Numbered from the stretch's first letter, positions 29,192 through 38,857 are shown. The stretch: 64,000 bases of DNA from CAVTLG01 sp963735495 (GCA_963735495.1 CAVTLG010000003.1:1-64000); one strand, 5' to 3'. Notes: generated by a model from the sequence alone, not told the origin. Translations and numbers: made by a program.

Positions 29192-30664
29192 TCAATCCAA
29201 TTCTGGCACCAGATCCCCAACCAGCACCGGCTCGCTCGGCTCTTTCTTCAGGAAGAGTTGATGCGTTGTCTCCAGGTCATGCTCGATCTCTTCAAGCTTG
29301 CCAGGTGCGCGACGGCTCACGACGAAGAGCCATGCTACACCCACAAGCATATACGCGATAAAGATGAACGGGAAAAGGTTAACCGGGTACGCCGGCTGCG
29401 GATAAAACAGGCTCACAGCGGGATAGAGCAGACACAATACGGCGAGCACTGAGATCACGATATGGCCTGGACGCAAGCTGCCTTCACGCCGTAAATAGAC
29501 CGGGGCCGCTATCGATATCATAAAGTAGGCGCTAAGAAAACCAATGGCCCCAAAGGTGCCGACATCATTATAGGCATCCTGCGTAGCCATACCGGCCAGG
29601 ATCATCAGTGTTGGTATCAGCACCATGATCAAGATAGTCACGGTCACGGCCACATGTGGAGTTCCGTTCGTGCGGTGCGCACGTCCTATCCCTGAGTGCA
29701 AGACGCCGTGTCGTCCCATGGGAAAGAGGATACGCGCTCCAGCATTGAGACAGGACAGTGAGAGCGAGAAGAAGGTCAACATGGCTCCCAGGGATAGTGG
29801 TACTTTGAGGTAGCCCACACCCATCAGACCAGCCAGCACATTCAGCGGAGCCGTAAGCTGGTCAAGCGAAGGTTTGTTGCCGCTGAGTCCGAAGACCTCG
29901 ACATAAGCGATAAAGACGAAGAAAAGTCCTGTGAGAATCAGGCTCCAGATGACTGCACGCGGAATAGAACGCAAAGGATCGCGTGCCTCCTCACCGAGAG
30001 CTGTGGCGCTTTCAAAGCCAACTAGACTAAAGATGGCGGCAATCACGCCCAGACCAATGCCCGAAAAAGAGATACCTTTGAGCGTCACCTGGTCATGGTC
30101 AACGGTGAGGCCATGCCTGGACAGGACCAGGATAGCTAACACCACGATCAGCGTCACTGAAAGCCCTTCCAGCACCAGCATAAGCACCGCTGAGAGCTTG
30201 ATATCCTTGTAGGCCAGGTACCAGCAGACAGCTCCACTGATGAAGAAGAAGATAATCGGCGAGACACTTATGCCAATAAAACTCATCAACTGTCCGGCAA
30301 AGATAGCAAAACCGGTCATCCCGGCCATACCGATAAATAGATAAGCCCAGAACAATGTCCAACCGGATAAGACACCCATGCACGCGCCCAGCCCACGTCC
30401 CGTGTATGCATACATCGAGCCTGGAGACGTTGAGCGTTGCGCAAACTGGTTCAGGTTGAAGACAACAAAGAGCAACATGATGGTACCGAAAAGATAGGCT
30501 AACCATGTTCCTTCACCCGCACTGGCAAAGGCCAGAGGTATGAGCAGTGCGGCAGTCATCGTCGGTGCAATCAAGGCGATTGATTGGGCCAGTACCTCGG
30601 GGAAGGCGAGACAACTGGTACGGAGACCAGCATTCGTGTGGGTCTTCAGCTCCTCAAAACTCAT
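29192..30664 (-). CDS. APC-family amino acid permease
   Basis: A 490-residue membrane protein with about 12 TM helices, starting with the APC signature region ALIAPTMTAALLIPLAFASA, then FAQRSTSPGSMYAYTGRGLG (unwound TM1-TM2 area) and GFESATALGEEARDPLRSIP, typical of TM6 to loop in APC transporters. It imports an amino acid or amine with protons. The soluble C-terminal tail has LEEIEHDLETTHQLFLKKEP. First gene of the minus-strand series. Confidence 0.9.
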   Translation of the reverse strand: MSFEELKTHTNAGLRTSCLAFPEVLAQSIALIAPTMTAALLIPLAFASAGEGTWLAYLFGTIMLLFVVFNLNQFAQRSTSPGSMYAYTGRGLGACMGVLSGWTLFWAYLFIGMAGMTGFAIFAGQLMSFIGISVSPIIFFFISGAVCWYLAYKDIKLSAVLMLVLEGLSVTLIVVLAILVLSRHGLTVDHDQVTLKGISFSGIGLGVIAAIFSLVGFESATALGEEARDPLRSIPRAVIWSLILTGLFFVFIAYVEVFGLSGNKPSLDQLTAPLNVLAGLMGVGYLKVPLSLGAMLTFFSLSLSCLNAGARILFPMGRHGVLHSGIGRAHRTNGTPHVAVTVTILIMVLIPTLMILAGMATQDAYNDVGTFGAIGFLSAYFMISIAAPVYLRREGSLRPGHIVISVLAVLCLLYPAVSLFYPQPAYPVNLFPFIFIAYMLVGVAWLFVVSRRAPGKLEEIEHDLETTHQLFLKKEPSEPVLVGDLVPELD

Positions 30665-30806
30665 AGGTGAGAACCTCCATCAGGATAGGTATGAGTGGAT
30701 AATGCGCTTATTACACGAAAAATGGGTAAATACGGGTAGATGTACCAGACAGAGCTCGCGTAATTGGTACACTTTTCGGCGTAACTCTTCAGGTATAGTG
30801 CAATAT

Positions 30807-30944
30807 CGCGTAGGGGCCGAGCCAAGACCTTTTTCGTGACCCTTCGGCTCTGTTGGAAAGAGGAAAAAGGTCTTGGCGTCCCTCGCGGCGGCCCGTCCGG
30901 TCTTGCGTCTACCCTGGACAACCGCAAGGGCTTGTCCCTACGCG
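30807..30944. repeat. Dispersed palindrome family, nested copy C
   Basis: Outer arms CGCGTAGGG (30807-30815) / CCCTACGCG (30936-30944). Inside, a perfect 14-base hairpin CCAAGACCTTTTTC (30822-30835) / GAAAAAGGTCTTGG (30863-30876), then the GCGGCCCGTCC... and CAACCGCAAGGGC blocks. It looks like one palindrome inserted in another. The surrounding 617-base gap (30665-31281) between divergent genes has no gene. Confidence 0.85.
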
Positions 30945-31281
30945 ATCTCCACTTCCAAACAACCTTTTCGGCGACTATGGCACGGGCGGCAGCGCTGCCA
31001 GCTTCCAGCAGCTCCAGAGCGGATGACCTATCTCATACAATGAGAGGAACAGGATTGGACCATTACACAACACTCGCATGGTGTCGTTGATGGTTAAAAG
31101 TAGGTAGATACAGTGTCTCTGTCACTTATGTGGTTTAGTATACCTGGCAAATCGCGCAGAAACAAGAACCAGTTTGACAAAAAGTACTAATACCACTTCC
31201 ATTCCATGTACAAAACATCCATACTGTAGGGGACATTTACGTGAGAATGCTAACAGGTCGTAATTCAAATCAGGTGATACC

Positions 31282-32769
31282 ATGACAAGGCAACAAAGCG
31301 GCGTCCTTTTCTTACCATTTAGCATTGACCCGGCGTTACCCGTTCCGTTGCATCGTCAGCTCTACAACGAGCTACGCCACGCCATACTGCAAGGACAACT
31401 GGCAACGGGCACACAACTGCCCTCAAGCCGCGCGTTAGCCAGCCGACTAGGAGTCTCGCGCACAACCGTTGTGCTCGCCTTTGACCAGTTGTTGCGCGAA
31501 GGCTATGTGGAGGGTAAAAAGGGCAGCGGAACGTACGTGGCCACCGCGCTCCCTGAGGAGTTACTGCAACCGGCGACCAATCGTACAACACATGCGCCTC
31601 GCACGCCGCAAGAGGGTCCGCGACTCTCACAACGCGGCAAGGTCCTGGCCGCGACAGATGTCGCTACAGTCCACTATTATAGCGAGGCGCAAGCCTTCCG
31701 GCCTGGTATTCCTGATCTCAATCATTTCCCTTTCGATCTCTGGGCGCGGCTGGCAACCCAGCATTGGCGACATCCTCCACGTGACCTGCTCAGCTATAGT
31801 CATCCTGCGGGCTATCTGCCACTACGAGCGGAGATCGCGGCTTACCTGCGGGCCGCGCGCGGCGTGCGCTGCACGACCGAACAGGTGATCGTGGTTTCAG
31901 GCTCGCAGCAGGGTATTGACCTCGCGGCACGTGTGCTGCTTGATCCAGGAGACGCGGTGTGGGTGGAAGATCCTGGCTACCCAGGGGCGAGTAGCGCGCT
32001 CCGCGCCTCGGGGGCACAATTGATTCCGGTACCAGTTGACGCCGAAGGACTGGATGTCGCAGCGGGCATTGCACTGCGCAGCGATGCCCGGATGATCTAT
32101 ATCACACCGTCATATCAGTTTCCCCTGGGCAGCACCATGAGCCTCACACGCCGTCTGCTGCTGCTCCAATGGGCCAGCAGTCATGGCACATGGATACTTG
32201 AAGACGATTATGATAGCGAGTTTCGCTACGCAGGACGGCCACTTTCTTCATTACAGGGACTCGATAATACCGGACAAATAATCTATATTGGCACATTCAG
32301 TAAGGTCCTTTTCCCAGGTTTACGCCTCGGCTATCTGGTTGTTCCTGAGGACCTGGTGGACGCGTTTACAGCTGCTCGCGCCGTCTCAGATCGCCACTCA
32401 CCCATGCTGGAGCAGATCATATTGACCGATTTCATCGCGCAAGGCCATTTCGCGCAGCACATCAGGCGCATGCGCAGCCTCTACGCAGAACGACAGGCCC
32501 ACCTTGTCGATGAGGCTACCCGCGAGCTGGCCGGCCTACTTACCCTCCACCCAGCTACGGCAGGCATGCACCTCCTGGGCGCGCTGGCACCTGGCCTGGA
32601 CGACGCAACGGTTGCACAGCAGGCAGCCAGACATAATCTGATTACGCCTGCACTATCAGCATTCAGTATGGGAAAGTCACGCCTGCATGCGCTCTTGCTT
32701 GGCTATACAGCGATCAGTAAAGCCGAAATCAGTGCCGGTATTCAGCGCCTGGCTACCGTGTTGTCATAA
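31282..32769 (+). CDS. PdxR/MocR-family regulator
   Basis: A 495-residue fusion: GntR-type winged helix (PLHRQLYNELRHAILQGQLA, then LPSSRALASRLGVSRTTVVL) followed by a fold-type I aminotransferase-like domain. The PLP-lysine region is YIGTFSKVLFPGLRLGYLV, with DDYDSEFRY before it. Such regulators sense pyridoxal phosphate or an amino compound; targets are often vitamin B6 or amino-acid transport genes. The divergent APC permease upstream is a plausible target. Intact. Confidence 0.9.
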   Translation: MTRQQSGVLFLPFSIDPALPVPLHRQLYNELRHAILQGQLATGTQLPSSRALASRLGVSRTTVVLAFDQLLREGYVEGKKGSGTYVATALPEELLQPATNRTTHAPRTPQEGPRLSQRGKVLAATDVATVHYYSEAQAFRPGIPDLNHFPFDLWARLATQHWRHPPRDLLSYSHPAGYLPLRAEIAAYLRAARGVRCTTEQVIVVSGSQQGIDLAARVLLDPGDAVWVEDPGYPGASSALRASGAQLIPVPVDAEGLDVAAGIALRSDARMIYITPSYQFPLGSTMSLTRRLLLLQWASSHGTWILEDDYDSEFRYAGRPLSSLQGLDNTGQIIYIGTFSKVLFPGLRLGYLVVPEDLVDAFTAARAVSDRHSPMLEQIILTDFIAQGHFAQHIRRMRSLYAERQAHLVDEATRELAGLLTLHPATAGMHLLGALAPGLDDATVAQQAARHNLITPALSAFSMGKSRLHALLLGYTAISKAEISAGIQRLATVLS

Positions 32770-32779
32770 TTTGGGTCTC

Positions 32780-32905
32780 CGTCCTTGAGGGGGAGCCAGG
32801 TAAGGGCGTGTCCTGGCGACCCGCCCCAGGGCGCACGCGAGGTGACGCCCCTACCCCCGTTCCGTTTCCCAACGTTTCCCTTGGGGGGATGTAGACCCAG
32901 AAATT
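32780..32905. repeat. Dispersed palindrome family, copy D with both tails
   Basis: Core arms GGTAAGGGCGTG (32799-32810) and GACGCCCCTACC (32844-32855). On the left GGGTCTCCGTCCTTGAGGGG and on the right AACGTTTCCCTTGGGGGGAT then GTAGACCC are complementary tails, so the whole forms a long imperfect hairpin. It begins within about 5 bases of the MocR stop. Confidence 0.85.
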
Positions 32906-33070
32906 CACCGACCTTCTTAAAAGGGGCAAATGCTGGTATAATGAACTCTATATAATGGGATCTTGATCCTGAAAAAAGTTGTTCCTGGAAAGCGCAGAGC
33001 AAAACACAACAGTTACGATAGTTTGCACACGCAATACTGTCTGTATTACCTCTTAATGAAAGGGAGTGGC

Positions 33071-33355
33071 ATGATGTCTCAACTACTCAGGCGTATCCAG
33101 TTGCCTCTGGTCGGCGCGCTGCTTTTTTGCTTGCTTGTTGGTATATACCTGGTTGCCTGGAAGCGTCTGGCAAAACCAGAACCTGCCGACATTATTGTAA
33201 AGCACTCGGTAGATACTCCTCCCGATGAGGTCCTCCAGTATTGGACGGTGGATAAAATGCGCCATGCCAAACCCGCTGAATTGCCAAATGTCGATGTTCC
33301 TGACCAGGGGAAACAGCATGCGCAACGTCCCCCACATAAATCGCATCCGGCTTGA
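33071..33355 (+). CDS. Small anchored protein with a YWT propeptide-like motif
   Basis: A 94-residue protein from the ATG at 33071 (GAAAGGGAG upstream). One N-terminal TM helix (LPLVGALLFCLLVGIYLVAW), then an extracellular segment with TPPDEVLQYWTVDKMRHAKP, and a basic tail. The QYWT..KM..A motif also occurs in the protease just downstream (KYWTVARMDNA), where it marks the propeptide. It ends at the TGA at 33353, 17 bases before the protease start. It may be a stand-alone propeptide or chaperone, or a decayed copy of the protease. Confidence 0.65.
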   Translation: MMSQLLRRIQLPLVGALLFCLLVGIYLVAWKRLAKPEPADIIVKHSVDTPPDEVLQYWTVDKMRHAKPAELPNVDVPDQGKQHAQRPPHKSHPA

Positions 33356-33372
33356 GGAAAGAGAGAGACACG

Positions 33373-34350
33373 ATGTCACGACAACATGGACGCACCTCAC
33401 CCCTTCAGGCGGATAAGATCTTTCTTTGCCTGCTTGCCTGTGTGTACCTGGGATACCTGATAGTAATGGGGGGAGTTCTGCATATCGGGACGCTAATACC
33501 TGCTGCCATCACTGAGCACCCATTGACTACAAGTGCCAACGCCGTCATCAAGTATTGGACTGTGGCACGCATGGACAATGCCATCGATGCAGATCAACAG
33601 AATAGCAACGTTTCCGATCTCACACAAACGCAGAGCGACACGAGCACTGGCACGGCGGCCTCGCAGCAGGGACAGTTGCCACGCGATGAGAGCCTTGCTT
33701 ATCCCACCTCGACGGTGGGCAAAGTTTTCTTTACGAACTCTACTGGTTCCAACTCCGTCTGCTCCGGTACTGCTGTTGCCAGCGCCAACGATAGCGTTGT
33801 TGACACAGCTGGTCACTGCCTCTACCGCAATGATGGCTGGTCGAAGAACCTGATCTTCTGCCCACTGTACAATAATGGGAGTACGCCCTATGGCTGCTGG
33901 GCCGCGCGCGACTTAGAGGTCCCAGCCGACTGGATCAATGCCAAGCCTAACGACTATCATCATGACTTCGGCATGGCCATCGTGGATGCCAATAGCCAGG
34001 GTCTCCTGACCGACCTGGTGGGCGGCGCGGGTTGGGCCTATAATCAGTCCGTCAACCAATCCTTTAGCGCGTATGGCTATCCCGCCGCGTATCCCTTCAA
34101 TGGTCAGATCAGGAAGTCCTGCGAGAATTCCTCCGGCACAGGTTTGCAGCATGGGGGTGGCAAGGTGGTTTCCATCGTCTGTAATATGACTGGCGGCTCC
34201 AGTGGTGGCCCGTGGTTCGTGAAGATCGGCAACAACTGGTACCTCAACGGCCATAACGACTTTATCAGCAGCCTCCAGCCCGGGTACATGTTCTCGCCCT
34301 ACTATGACGATACGTGGTACGCCCTTTACAACAAGGCCCAGCATACATAA
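33373..34350 (+). CDS. Secreted trypsin-like serine protease
   Basis: A 325-residue protein from the ATG at 33373 (GAGAGAGA upstream). TM or signal segment (FLCLLACVYLGYLIVMGGVL), propeptide with AVIKYWTVARMDNA, then a chymotrypsin-fold domain: catalytic His in VVDTAGHCLY, Asp in NDYHHDFGMAIVDA, Ser in NMTGGSSGGPWFVK. Cysteines near the His and Ser suggest disulfides. Predicted secreted endopeptidase. It shares a short transcript with the small protein upstream and is followed by a terminator. Confidence 0.9.
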   Translation: MSRQHGRTSPLQADKIFLCLLACVYLGYLIVMGGVLHIGTLIPAAITEHPLTTSANAVIKYWTVARMDNAIDADQQNSNVSDLTQTQSDTSTGTAASQQGQLPRDESLAYPTSTVGKVFFTNSTGSNSVCSGTAVASANDSVVDTAGHCLYRNDGWSKNLIFCPLYNNGSTPYGCWAARDLEVPADWINAKPNDYHHDFGMAIVDANSQGLLTDLVGGAGWAYNQSVNQSFSAYGYPAAYPFNGQIRKSCENSSGTGLQHGGGKVVSIVCNMTGGSSGGPWFVKIGNNWYLNGHNDFISSLQPGYMFSPYYDDTWYALYNKAQHT

Positions 34351-34358
34351 AGTCATCT

Positions 34359-34394
34359 CGCTGAAGCTGTTGCACTTGAACGACAGCTTCAGCG
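34359..34394. terminator. Bidirectional stem-loop between convergent genes
   Basis: CGCTGAAGCTGT (34359-34370) and ACAGCTTCAGCG (34383-34394) form a perfect 12-bp stem between the protease stop (34350) and the NB-ARC stop (34407). Confidence 0.75.
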
Positions 34395-34406
34395 GTGCTC
34401 CAGGTT

Positions 34407-37088
34407 TCAGGATAGTGCGTCTAATGCTTGCAAAAGCTGAGTGTAGTGCGCCTGGCTGATCACTGTTTTGGGGTGGGCGTCTCCCAGAGACTGGGAGCGG
34501 ATCGTGAGAGCACGTTGCGCCAGAGCTATGGCCTCGTTCAGCTCGCCCTGTTTGTGCCGGAAGACGGCCAGACCATGAAGCGTGTTGGCTGTGTCCGGAT
34601 GCTCTGGTCCCAACTGTCGCTGCTGAATGTGCAAGGCTCGCTGATATAACGGCTCCGCCTGTTCATATTTGCCCTGATCTTGATACAGGCTTGCCAGGCC
34701 AAAGCATATACGTGCCAATTCCGGGTGCTCATCGTTCAATTGCCGCTGCTGAATGTGCAAAGCGCGTTGATATAACGGCTCCGCCTGTTCATACTTCCCC
34801 TGATCTTGATACAGGCTTGCCAGGCCAAAGCATGTGCGTGCCAATTCCGGGTGCTCGTTGTGCAACTGCTGCTCCTGAATGTGCAAAGCGCGCTGATATA
34901 ACGACTCCGCCTGCTCATACTTCCCCTGATCTTGATACAGGCTTGCCAGATTGCTCTGGCTGACTGACATATCGGGATGTTCTGGCCCCAACTGCTGCTC
35001 CCGAATGTGCAAGGCGCGCTGGTACAACGACTCCGCCTGCTCATACTTCCCCTGCTGCCAGTACAGGAGTGCCAGATTGGCGAGCGTGTAAGATATCTTC
35101 GCATGGCTGGGTCCTAGCTGCTGCTCCTGAATGCGCAGTGCCCGCTGATACAATGGCTCCGCTTGCTCATACTTGCCCTGCTTCCCATATAGAAGAGCCA
35201 GATTGGAGAGCGTATCGGCTATCTCCAGGTGCTCGAACCCCAATTGTCGTTCCTCAAGATGCAAGGCTTGTTGGTACAAAGGCTCCGCTTCGGCATACTT
35301 CCCCTGGCTGTGGTAAAGTGCCGCCAGGTTGTTGAGCGTTTCCGCGATCTCGGGGTGCTCTGGTTCCAGGTGTTGCCCCCCAATCGCCAGAATACGCTGC
35401 AATAGCGGTTCGGCCCGCTCATACTGTCCCTGCTTCCAAAACAGCTCTGCTCGTCTCTTCAACCGAGGAATGAGCAGCGGATGGTCGAGGCCATACTGTT
35501 GTTCACCCAGCACCAATGCTTGTTCCAACAACGATGCTGCCTCTCTGTAGCGTCCGTGCATCAGGAGATAGCTCCCGGTTTTGTACAACAACTCACCCAC
35601 TTCTGGCAGATTAGTGCCTACCACTTTCAGCAGCGGCACGCAGGCCAGCGCCTGCGCCAGGCAGCGCTCGCACTGTGCCCTGGTCTCAAACGTTGGCTCG
35701 GGAAAGGCAGCGTTGACCATGCGCACCACACGCTCGCTCCACAGGCGTGTCTCCCCTGGCTCCATCTGATCCTGGAGCACCGCCTGCACCAACCGGTGGA
35801 CCGAAAGCGTCCGTGTCTCCCCATGGCGAGCAAGCAACGAAGCACTACGCAAGGCAGCCAGGGCCAGATCGAACTGGTAGGGATCAACAACTGTCGGACC
35901 CAGCACTGGCCCCAGGTGCGCCGCACCTGCTACAAAGAGTTCCTCAGGAATGACTTCTGGATGCAAGAAGGCACTGGCCCGTAGGAGGTCTGCCGCAGCC
36001 GGATGCTGCCGCTCGACCTGCTCTGCCGCCAGTTGGAGGGTTGTAGCAACCGAGGCCGGATGAGCGCCAGCATGGGCACCCCGTCGAGCAAGCACATGCT
36101 GGCGCTGCTCGTGGTAGCGCCGCAGATAATCCGCGAGACTACATCCAGTTTCTTCAATATATGCGCCGGCCTGATCCAATGCCAAAGGCAATCCTTCCAG
36201 CAGCTGCACGAGTTCTACGGCTTCCGCGAAAGCGGGATCATCCAGCGGCGTCTGCTGTGACAGGGCAGCTTCGGGGAAAAAACTACTCAGCTTCCTGGCA
36301 CGACGTAGGAGCAGCGTCACACCCTCTTCGTTGCTCAGTGGCGGAAGTTCCAATAGTGTAGCCACCGTCCCCAGTGTCTGCCTCCGCGTCGTGAGCAGGA
36401 ACGCACCCTGCCTGCTCGCTGGCAGATAGCGCTGCAATAGGTCCAGGTCTTCCAGGTTATCCCAGATCAGCAACCACTCGCCATGCGTCTCCAGCCAACG
36501 TTGCACTGCTGCCACGATGCGTTGCTGGTCAATTTCCACACGCTCTGGCAAGTCTAAGCGTTCGGCGATACGTAACAGACTGGCGTGTACCTGCTCAACA
36601 GTTTCCGCCCCGATCCAAAAGACCGCGCTGTATTCCGACGCATAGCGATAGGCATACTCCAGCGCGAGCTGGGTCTTGCCAATCCCACCCAACCCATGCA
36701 GGGCATATGACTGGGTCAGCGCGATCTGCTGGTCTGGACCAAGCTGCGCATGGAGCGTCGCCAGCGTTTCCTCGCGTCCCGTGAAGAAGGGATTGCGTGG
36801 ATGTGGGAGAGACCAGAAGGCTGGCAGGAGGCCACTGGGGGGCGATGAAACGCTGCCAGAGCTTTCCTGCTCAGCGGATACGAGACACAGATCAACTGCA
36901 CTTTTCCCGAAGAGTTCGCACAGCTTCCGGCGAAAGTACAGACTGGGCTGGGCTCTTCCACGCTCCCAGCGGTTGACCGTATACCCATCGGTACCAAGAA
37001 AACCTGCGACATCTGCCTGCGTCCAGCCATGCAGAACACGTTCCTGCTTTAAACGCTCATTGGGCCTGGGGGCAGAAGGATGCTTCAT
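34407..37088 (-). CDS. XRE-type HTH / NB-ARC / TPR regulator (STAND NTPase)
   Basis: From the ATG at 37088, 893 residues. N-terminal helix-turn-helix (ERVLHGWTQADVAGFLGTDG, then YTVNRWERG). NB-ARC ATPase: Walker A ALHGLGGIGKTQLALEYAYR, Walker B EWLLIWDNLEDLDLL, sensor ARQGAFLLTTR-like region and GLPLALDQAG. C-terminal array of about nine kinesin-light-chain-type TPRs (42 residues each, for example YHSQGKYAEAEPLYQQALHL). STAND proteins oligomerise with ATP when the repeat array binds a signal; with an HTH the output is probably transcriptional. Convergent with the protease gene. Intact. Confidence 0.92.
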   Translation of the reverse strand: MKHPSAPRPNERLKQERVLHGWTQADVAGFLGTDGYTVNRWERGRAQPSLYFRRKLCELFGKSAVDLCLVSAEQESSGSVSSPPSGLLPAFWSLPHPRNPFFTGREETLATLHAQLGPDQQIALTQSYALHGLGGIGKTQLALEYAYRYASEYSAVFWIGAETVEQVHASLLRIAERLDLPERVEIDQQRIVAAVQRWLETHGEWLLIWDNLEDLDLLQRYLPASRQGAFLLTTRRQTLGTVATLLELPPLSNEEGVTLLLRRARKLSSFFPEAALSQQTPLDDPAFAEAVELVQLLEGLPLALDQAGAYIEETGCSLADYLRRYHEQRQHVLARRGAHAGAHPASVATTLQLAAEQVERQHPAAADLLRASAFLHPEVIPEELFVAGAAHLGPVLGPTVVDPYQFDLALAALRSASLLARHGETRTLSVHRLVQAVLQDQMEPGETRLWSERVVRMVNAAFPEPTFETRAQCERCLAQALACVPLLKVVGTNLPEVGELLYKTGSYLLMHGRYREAASLLEQALVLGEQQYGLDHPLLIPRLKRRAELFWKQGQYERAEPLLQRILAIGGQHLEPEHPEIAETLNNLAALYHSQGKYAEAEPLYQQALHLEERQLGFEHLEIADTLSNLALLYGKQGKYEQAEPLYQRALRIQEQQLGPSHAKISYTLANLALLYWQQGKYEQAESLYQRALHIREQQLGPEHPDMSVSQSNLASLYQDQGKYEQAESLYQRALHIQEQQLHNEHPELARTCFGLASLYQDQGKYEQAEPLYQRALHIQQRQLNDEHPELARICFGLASLYQDQGKYEQAEPLYQRALHIQQRQLGPEHPDTANTLHGLAVFRHKQGELNEAIALAQRALTIRSQSLGDAHPKTVISQAHYTQLLQALDALS
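34600..35335 (-). repeat. 126-bp coding repeats (TPR array)
   Basis: The TPR-coding region holds at least six copies of a 126-base unit; the two at about 34650-34850 (both with GATCTTGATACAGGCTTGCC) are nearly identical. This points to recent duplication or gene conversion within the gene. Confidence 0.8.
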
Positions 37089-37444
37089 AGTATCTGCTTT
37101 CTGGATAGGTATGCCCATACCACAGTTTAGACCGATTAGAGACACGGAAGAACCCATCGGTTTTACCCCTCTTGTGTTTTTAAGAGGAACCGCTTCCCTC
37201 ATGCCGCTATTATAGTATGTCTGTCAAGCAGGATAAGGGAAAAGAAGCAGCCAGGATAGGCAAGGATGAACAAGGATACACTCTGTTTCAGAGGAACGGT
37301 TATGATAGCACCATACTGAATGGGAAATAATCGCAACACGTAAGCCGCTCCCGACGTTCTTAAATCCATTTTTTATGTGTGCTCAAAGGGGTTGTCAGAT
37401 AGAAAGAAACCAGCATACTGCTTGCAACAGTATGCTGGTCAGGA

Positions 37445-37518
37445 CGGAACCGACGGGATTCGAACCCGCGATCTTCTGCGTGACAGGCAGACATGTTAGG
37501 CCACTACACCACGGCTCC
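37445..37518 (-). tRNA. tRNA-Asp (GTC)
   Basis: On the minus strand the 7-bp acceptor GGAGCCG/CGGTTCC (one G-U), the anticodon arm TCTGC-CTGTCAC-GCAGA with anticodon GTC, and the T arm GCGGG-TTCGAAT-CCCGT form a complete cloverleaf of 74 bases. CCA is not encoded. Confidence 0.95.
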
Positions 37519-37634
37519 TGATGCTCGCTTGTGCTATCAGCACTGCTCACAAGCTAAATCATAGCAGATCTGACCATGCTTTGTCAACTTTTTTGCTGAC
37601 TCATCTCTGCGCCATACAATAGCGCGCCAGCACA

Positions 37635-37672
37635 GGGTTTGATGGCAGTCAGTTGAGGCTGCCATCAAACCC
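37635..37672 (-). terminator. Stem-loop downstream of the GCS2 gene
   Basis: GGGTTTGATGGCAG (37635-37648) and CTGCCATCAAACCC (37659-37672) form a perfect 14-bp stem, 70 bases past the GCS2 stop. A CACT repeat (37723-37745) lies directly at the stop codon. Confidence 0.7.
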
Positions 37673-37741
37673 CGTTCGCTACACGCATTTATCCGTCACA
37701 ACTGAGCGCAAACAATAACAATGCCTCACTCACTCACTCAC

Positions 37742-38857
37742 TCACAAGTTGCAGGCAATGCCAGCATAGGTCTTGCTCAAGGCAACCCCTACTGATCCGG
37801 TCATCTGGAAGGTGTCGATCATACGATGGGCAGGCGTCAAGCCTTCTTGCAGCATAAAATAGAGTGGATCAAGAAACTGGGCATCTTCATCAGCACCCAG
37901 CGCGCGCCTGACTGCATCTAATACAGCAAGCGCTCCGGCAGAAATATCAGTATTGCTAAAACCTTGAAATGCCGATCTCTGGTGCAGGGGGACATCAGGG
38001 GTCAGTGCGCGACCGGAGAGGGTTGTATCCAGCGCTAAGCCCTTGAGCAATGCGCAGATGCCCGCGTAAATGGTGAAATCATCACAGCTATCACAGCCTT
38101 TAAACTCAATGCGACCAACTTCCCCAGGAATACGAGCCAGTTTTGTGAGCGAAGGCACACTATCGAGCAACTCATCAGCGTGCGCGAGAAATACGAGCGT
38201 CGCCGGTCGCAGTCCACTGCGCAGAAAGGTGCGCACGGATAACCCACCCCATAAATGACCCTCGATAAACGGTGAGCTATACGTAAAAGGTATAATGTAA
38301 GGACTGTAATAGGTAAATTTGTGTCCAATATCGATCATGGCACTCGTTGTCATGCTTTGCATGGACATATTGATGTCAGGCCCATAGGTCAGCAGAGAAA
38401 ATGGAGAAGTCAAATCCTCGGGGGAAATTTGTAGCTGTGCTTCTTCAAAAGCATTAAAAGGGGGATCGGGCACAAACTCCGAACGGTAGGGATGAAAGCT
38501 CGTGAGTACAGGGGAAAAACCGCTCTCGACAACCGTTTCATAGAGGATACGAAAACTCTGCGTTAACTCGTCAATAGCTCCCTGTATGGTTGGATGAGGT
38601 GTTGTACGAATCTCGATGCCCTTCGATAAGTGATCGATCAATTTACCTGATGCATCGAAACGTTCAAGACCTTCAATATACCAGCGTTTCACCCTGATCC
38701 CCGCGTCCCCAACATGTAGCCAGGGATAGTCTCCAGCATAGGTAGGCAGTTTCGCAATGATTGCCTCAAACTCCGCAAATGATGTGGAGGCAAAATCAGC
38801 AAACTGACCCTCACGATTAAGAAAGGCTACCTCGTGCTCAATACCAAATGTGAACAT
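37742..38857 (-). CDS. GCS2-family glutamate-cysteine ligase-like protein
   Basis: A 371-residue protein beginning FGIEHEVAFLNREGQF, with the family's substrate and metal-binding Glu pattern, then KGIEIRTTPHPTIQGAIDEL, FHPYRSEF, GPDINMSMQSM and VGRIEFKGCDSCDD. It matches carboxylate-amine ligases of the glutamate-cysteine ligase type 2 group, which join an amino acid to a carboxylate using ATP, but the exact substrates cannot be read from sequence. The last codons run into a GTGAGTGA tandem repeat that contains several stop codons. Confidence 0.8.
   Translation of the reverse strand: MFTFGIEHEVAFLNREGQFADFASTSFAEFEAIIAKLPTYAGDYPWLHVGDAGIRVKRWYIEGLERFDASGKLIDHLSKGIEIRTTPHPTIQGAIDELTQSFRILYETVVESGFSPVLTSFHPYRSEFVPDPPFNAFEEAQLQISPEDLTSPFSLLTYGPDINMSMQSMTTSAMIDIGHKFTYYSPYIIPFTYSSPFIEGHLWGGLSVRTFLRSGLRPATLVFLAHADELLDSVPSLTKLARIPGEVGRIEFKGCDSCDDFTIYAGICALLKGLALDTTLSGRALTPDVPLHQRSAFQGFSNTDISAGALAVLDAVRRALGADEDAQFLDPLYFMLQEGLTPAHRMIDTFQMTGSVGVALSKTYAGIACNL

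Noticed and set aside
34600..35335. CRISPR-like array or satellite DNA
   Set aside because: The periodic DNA encodes a continuous TPR frame with 42-residue periodicity.
37723..37745. CACT tandem repeat as a phase-variation tract
   Set aside because: It lies at the stop codon of the GCS2 gene, where slippage would only change the last residues; only about five units are present.
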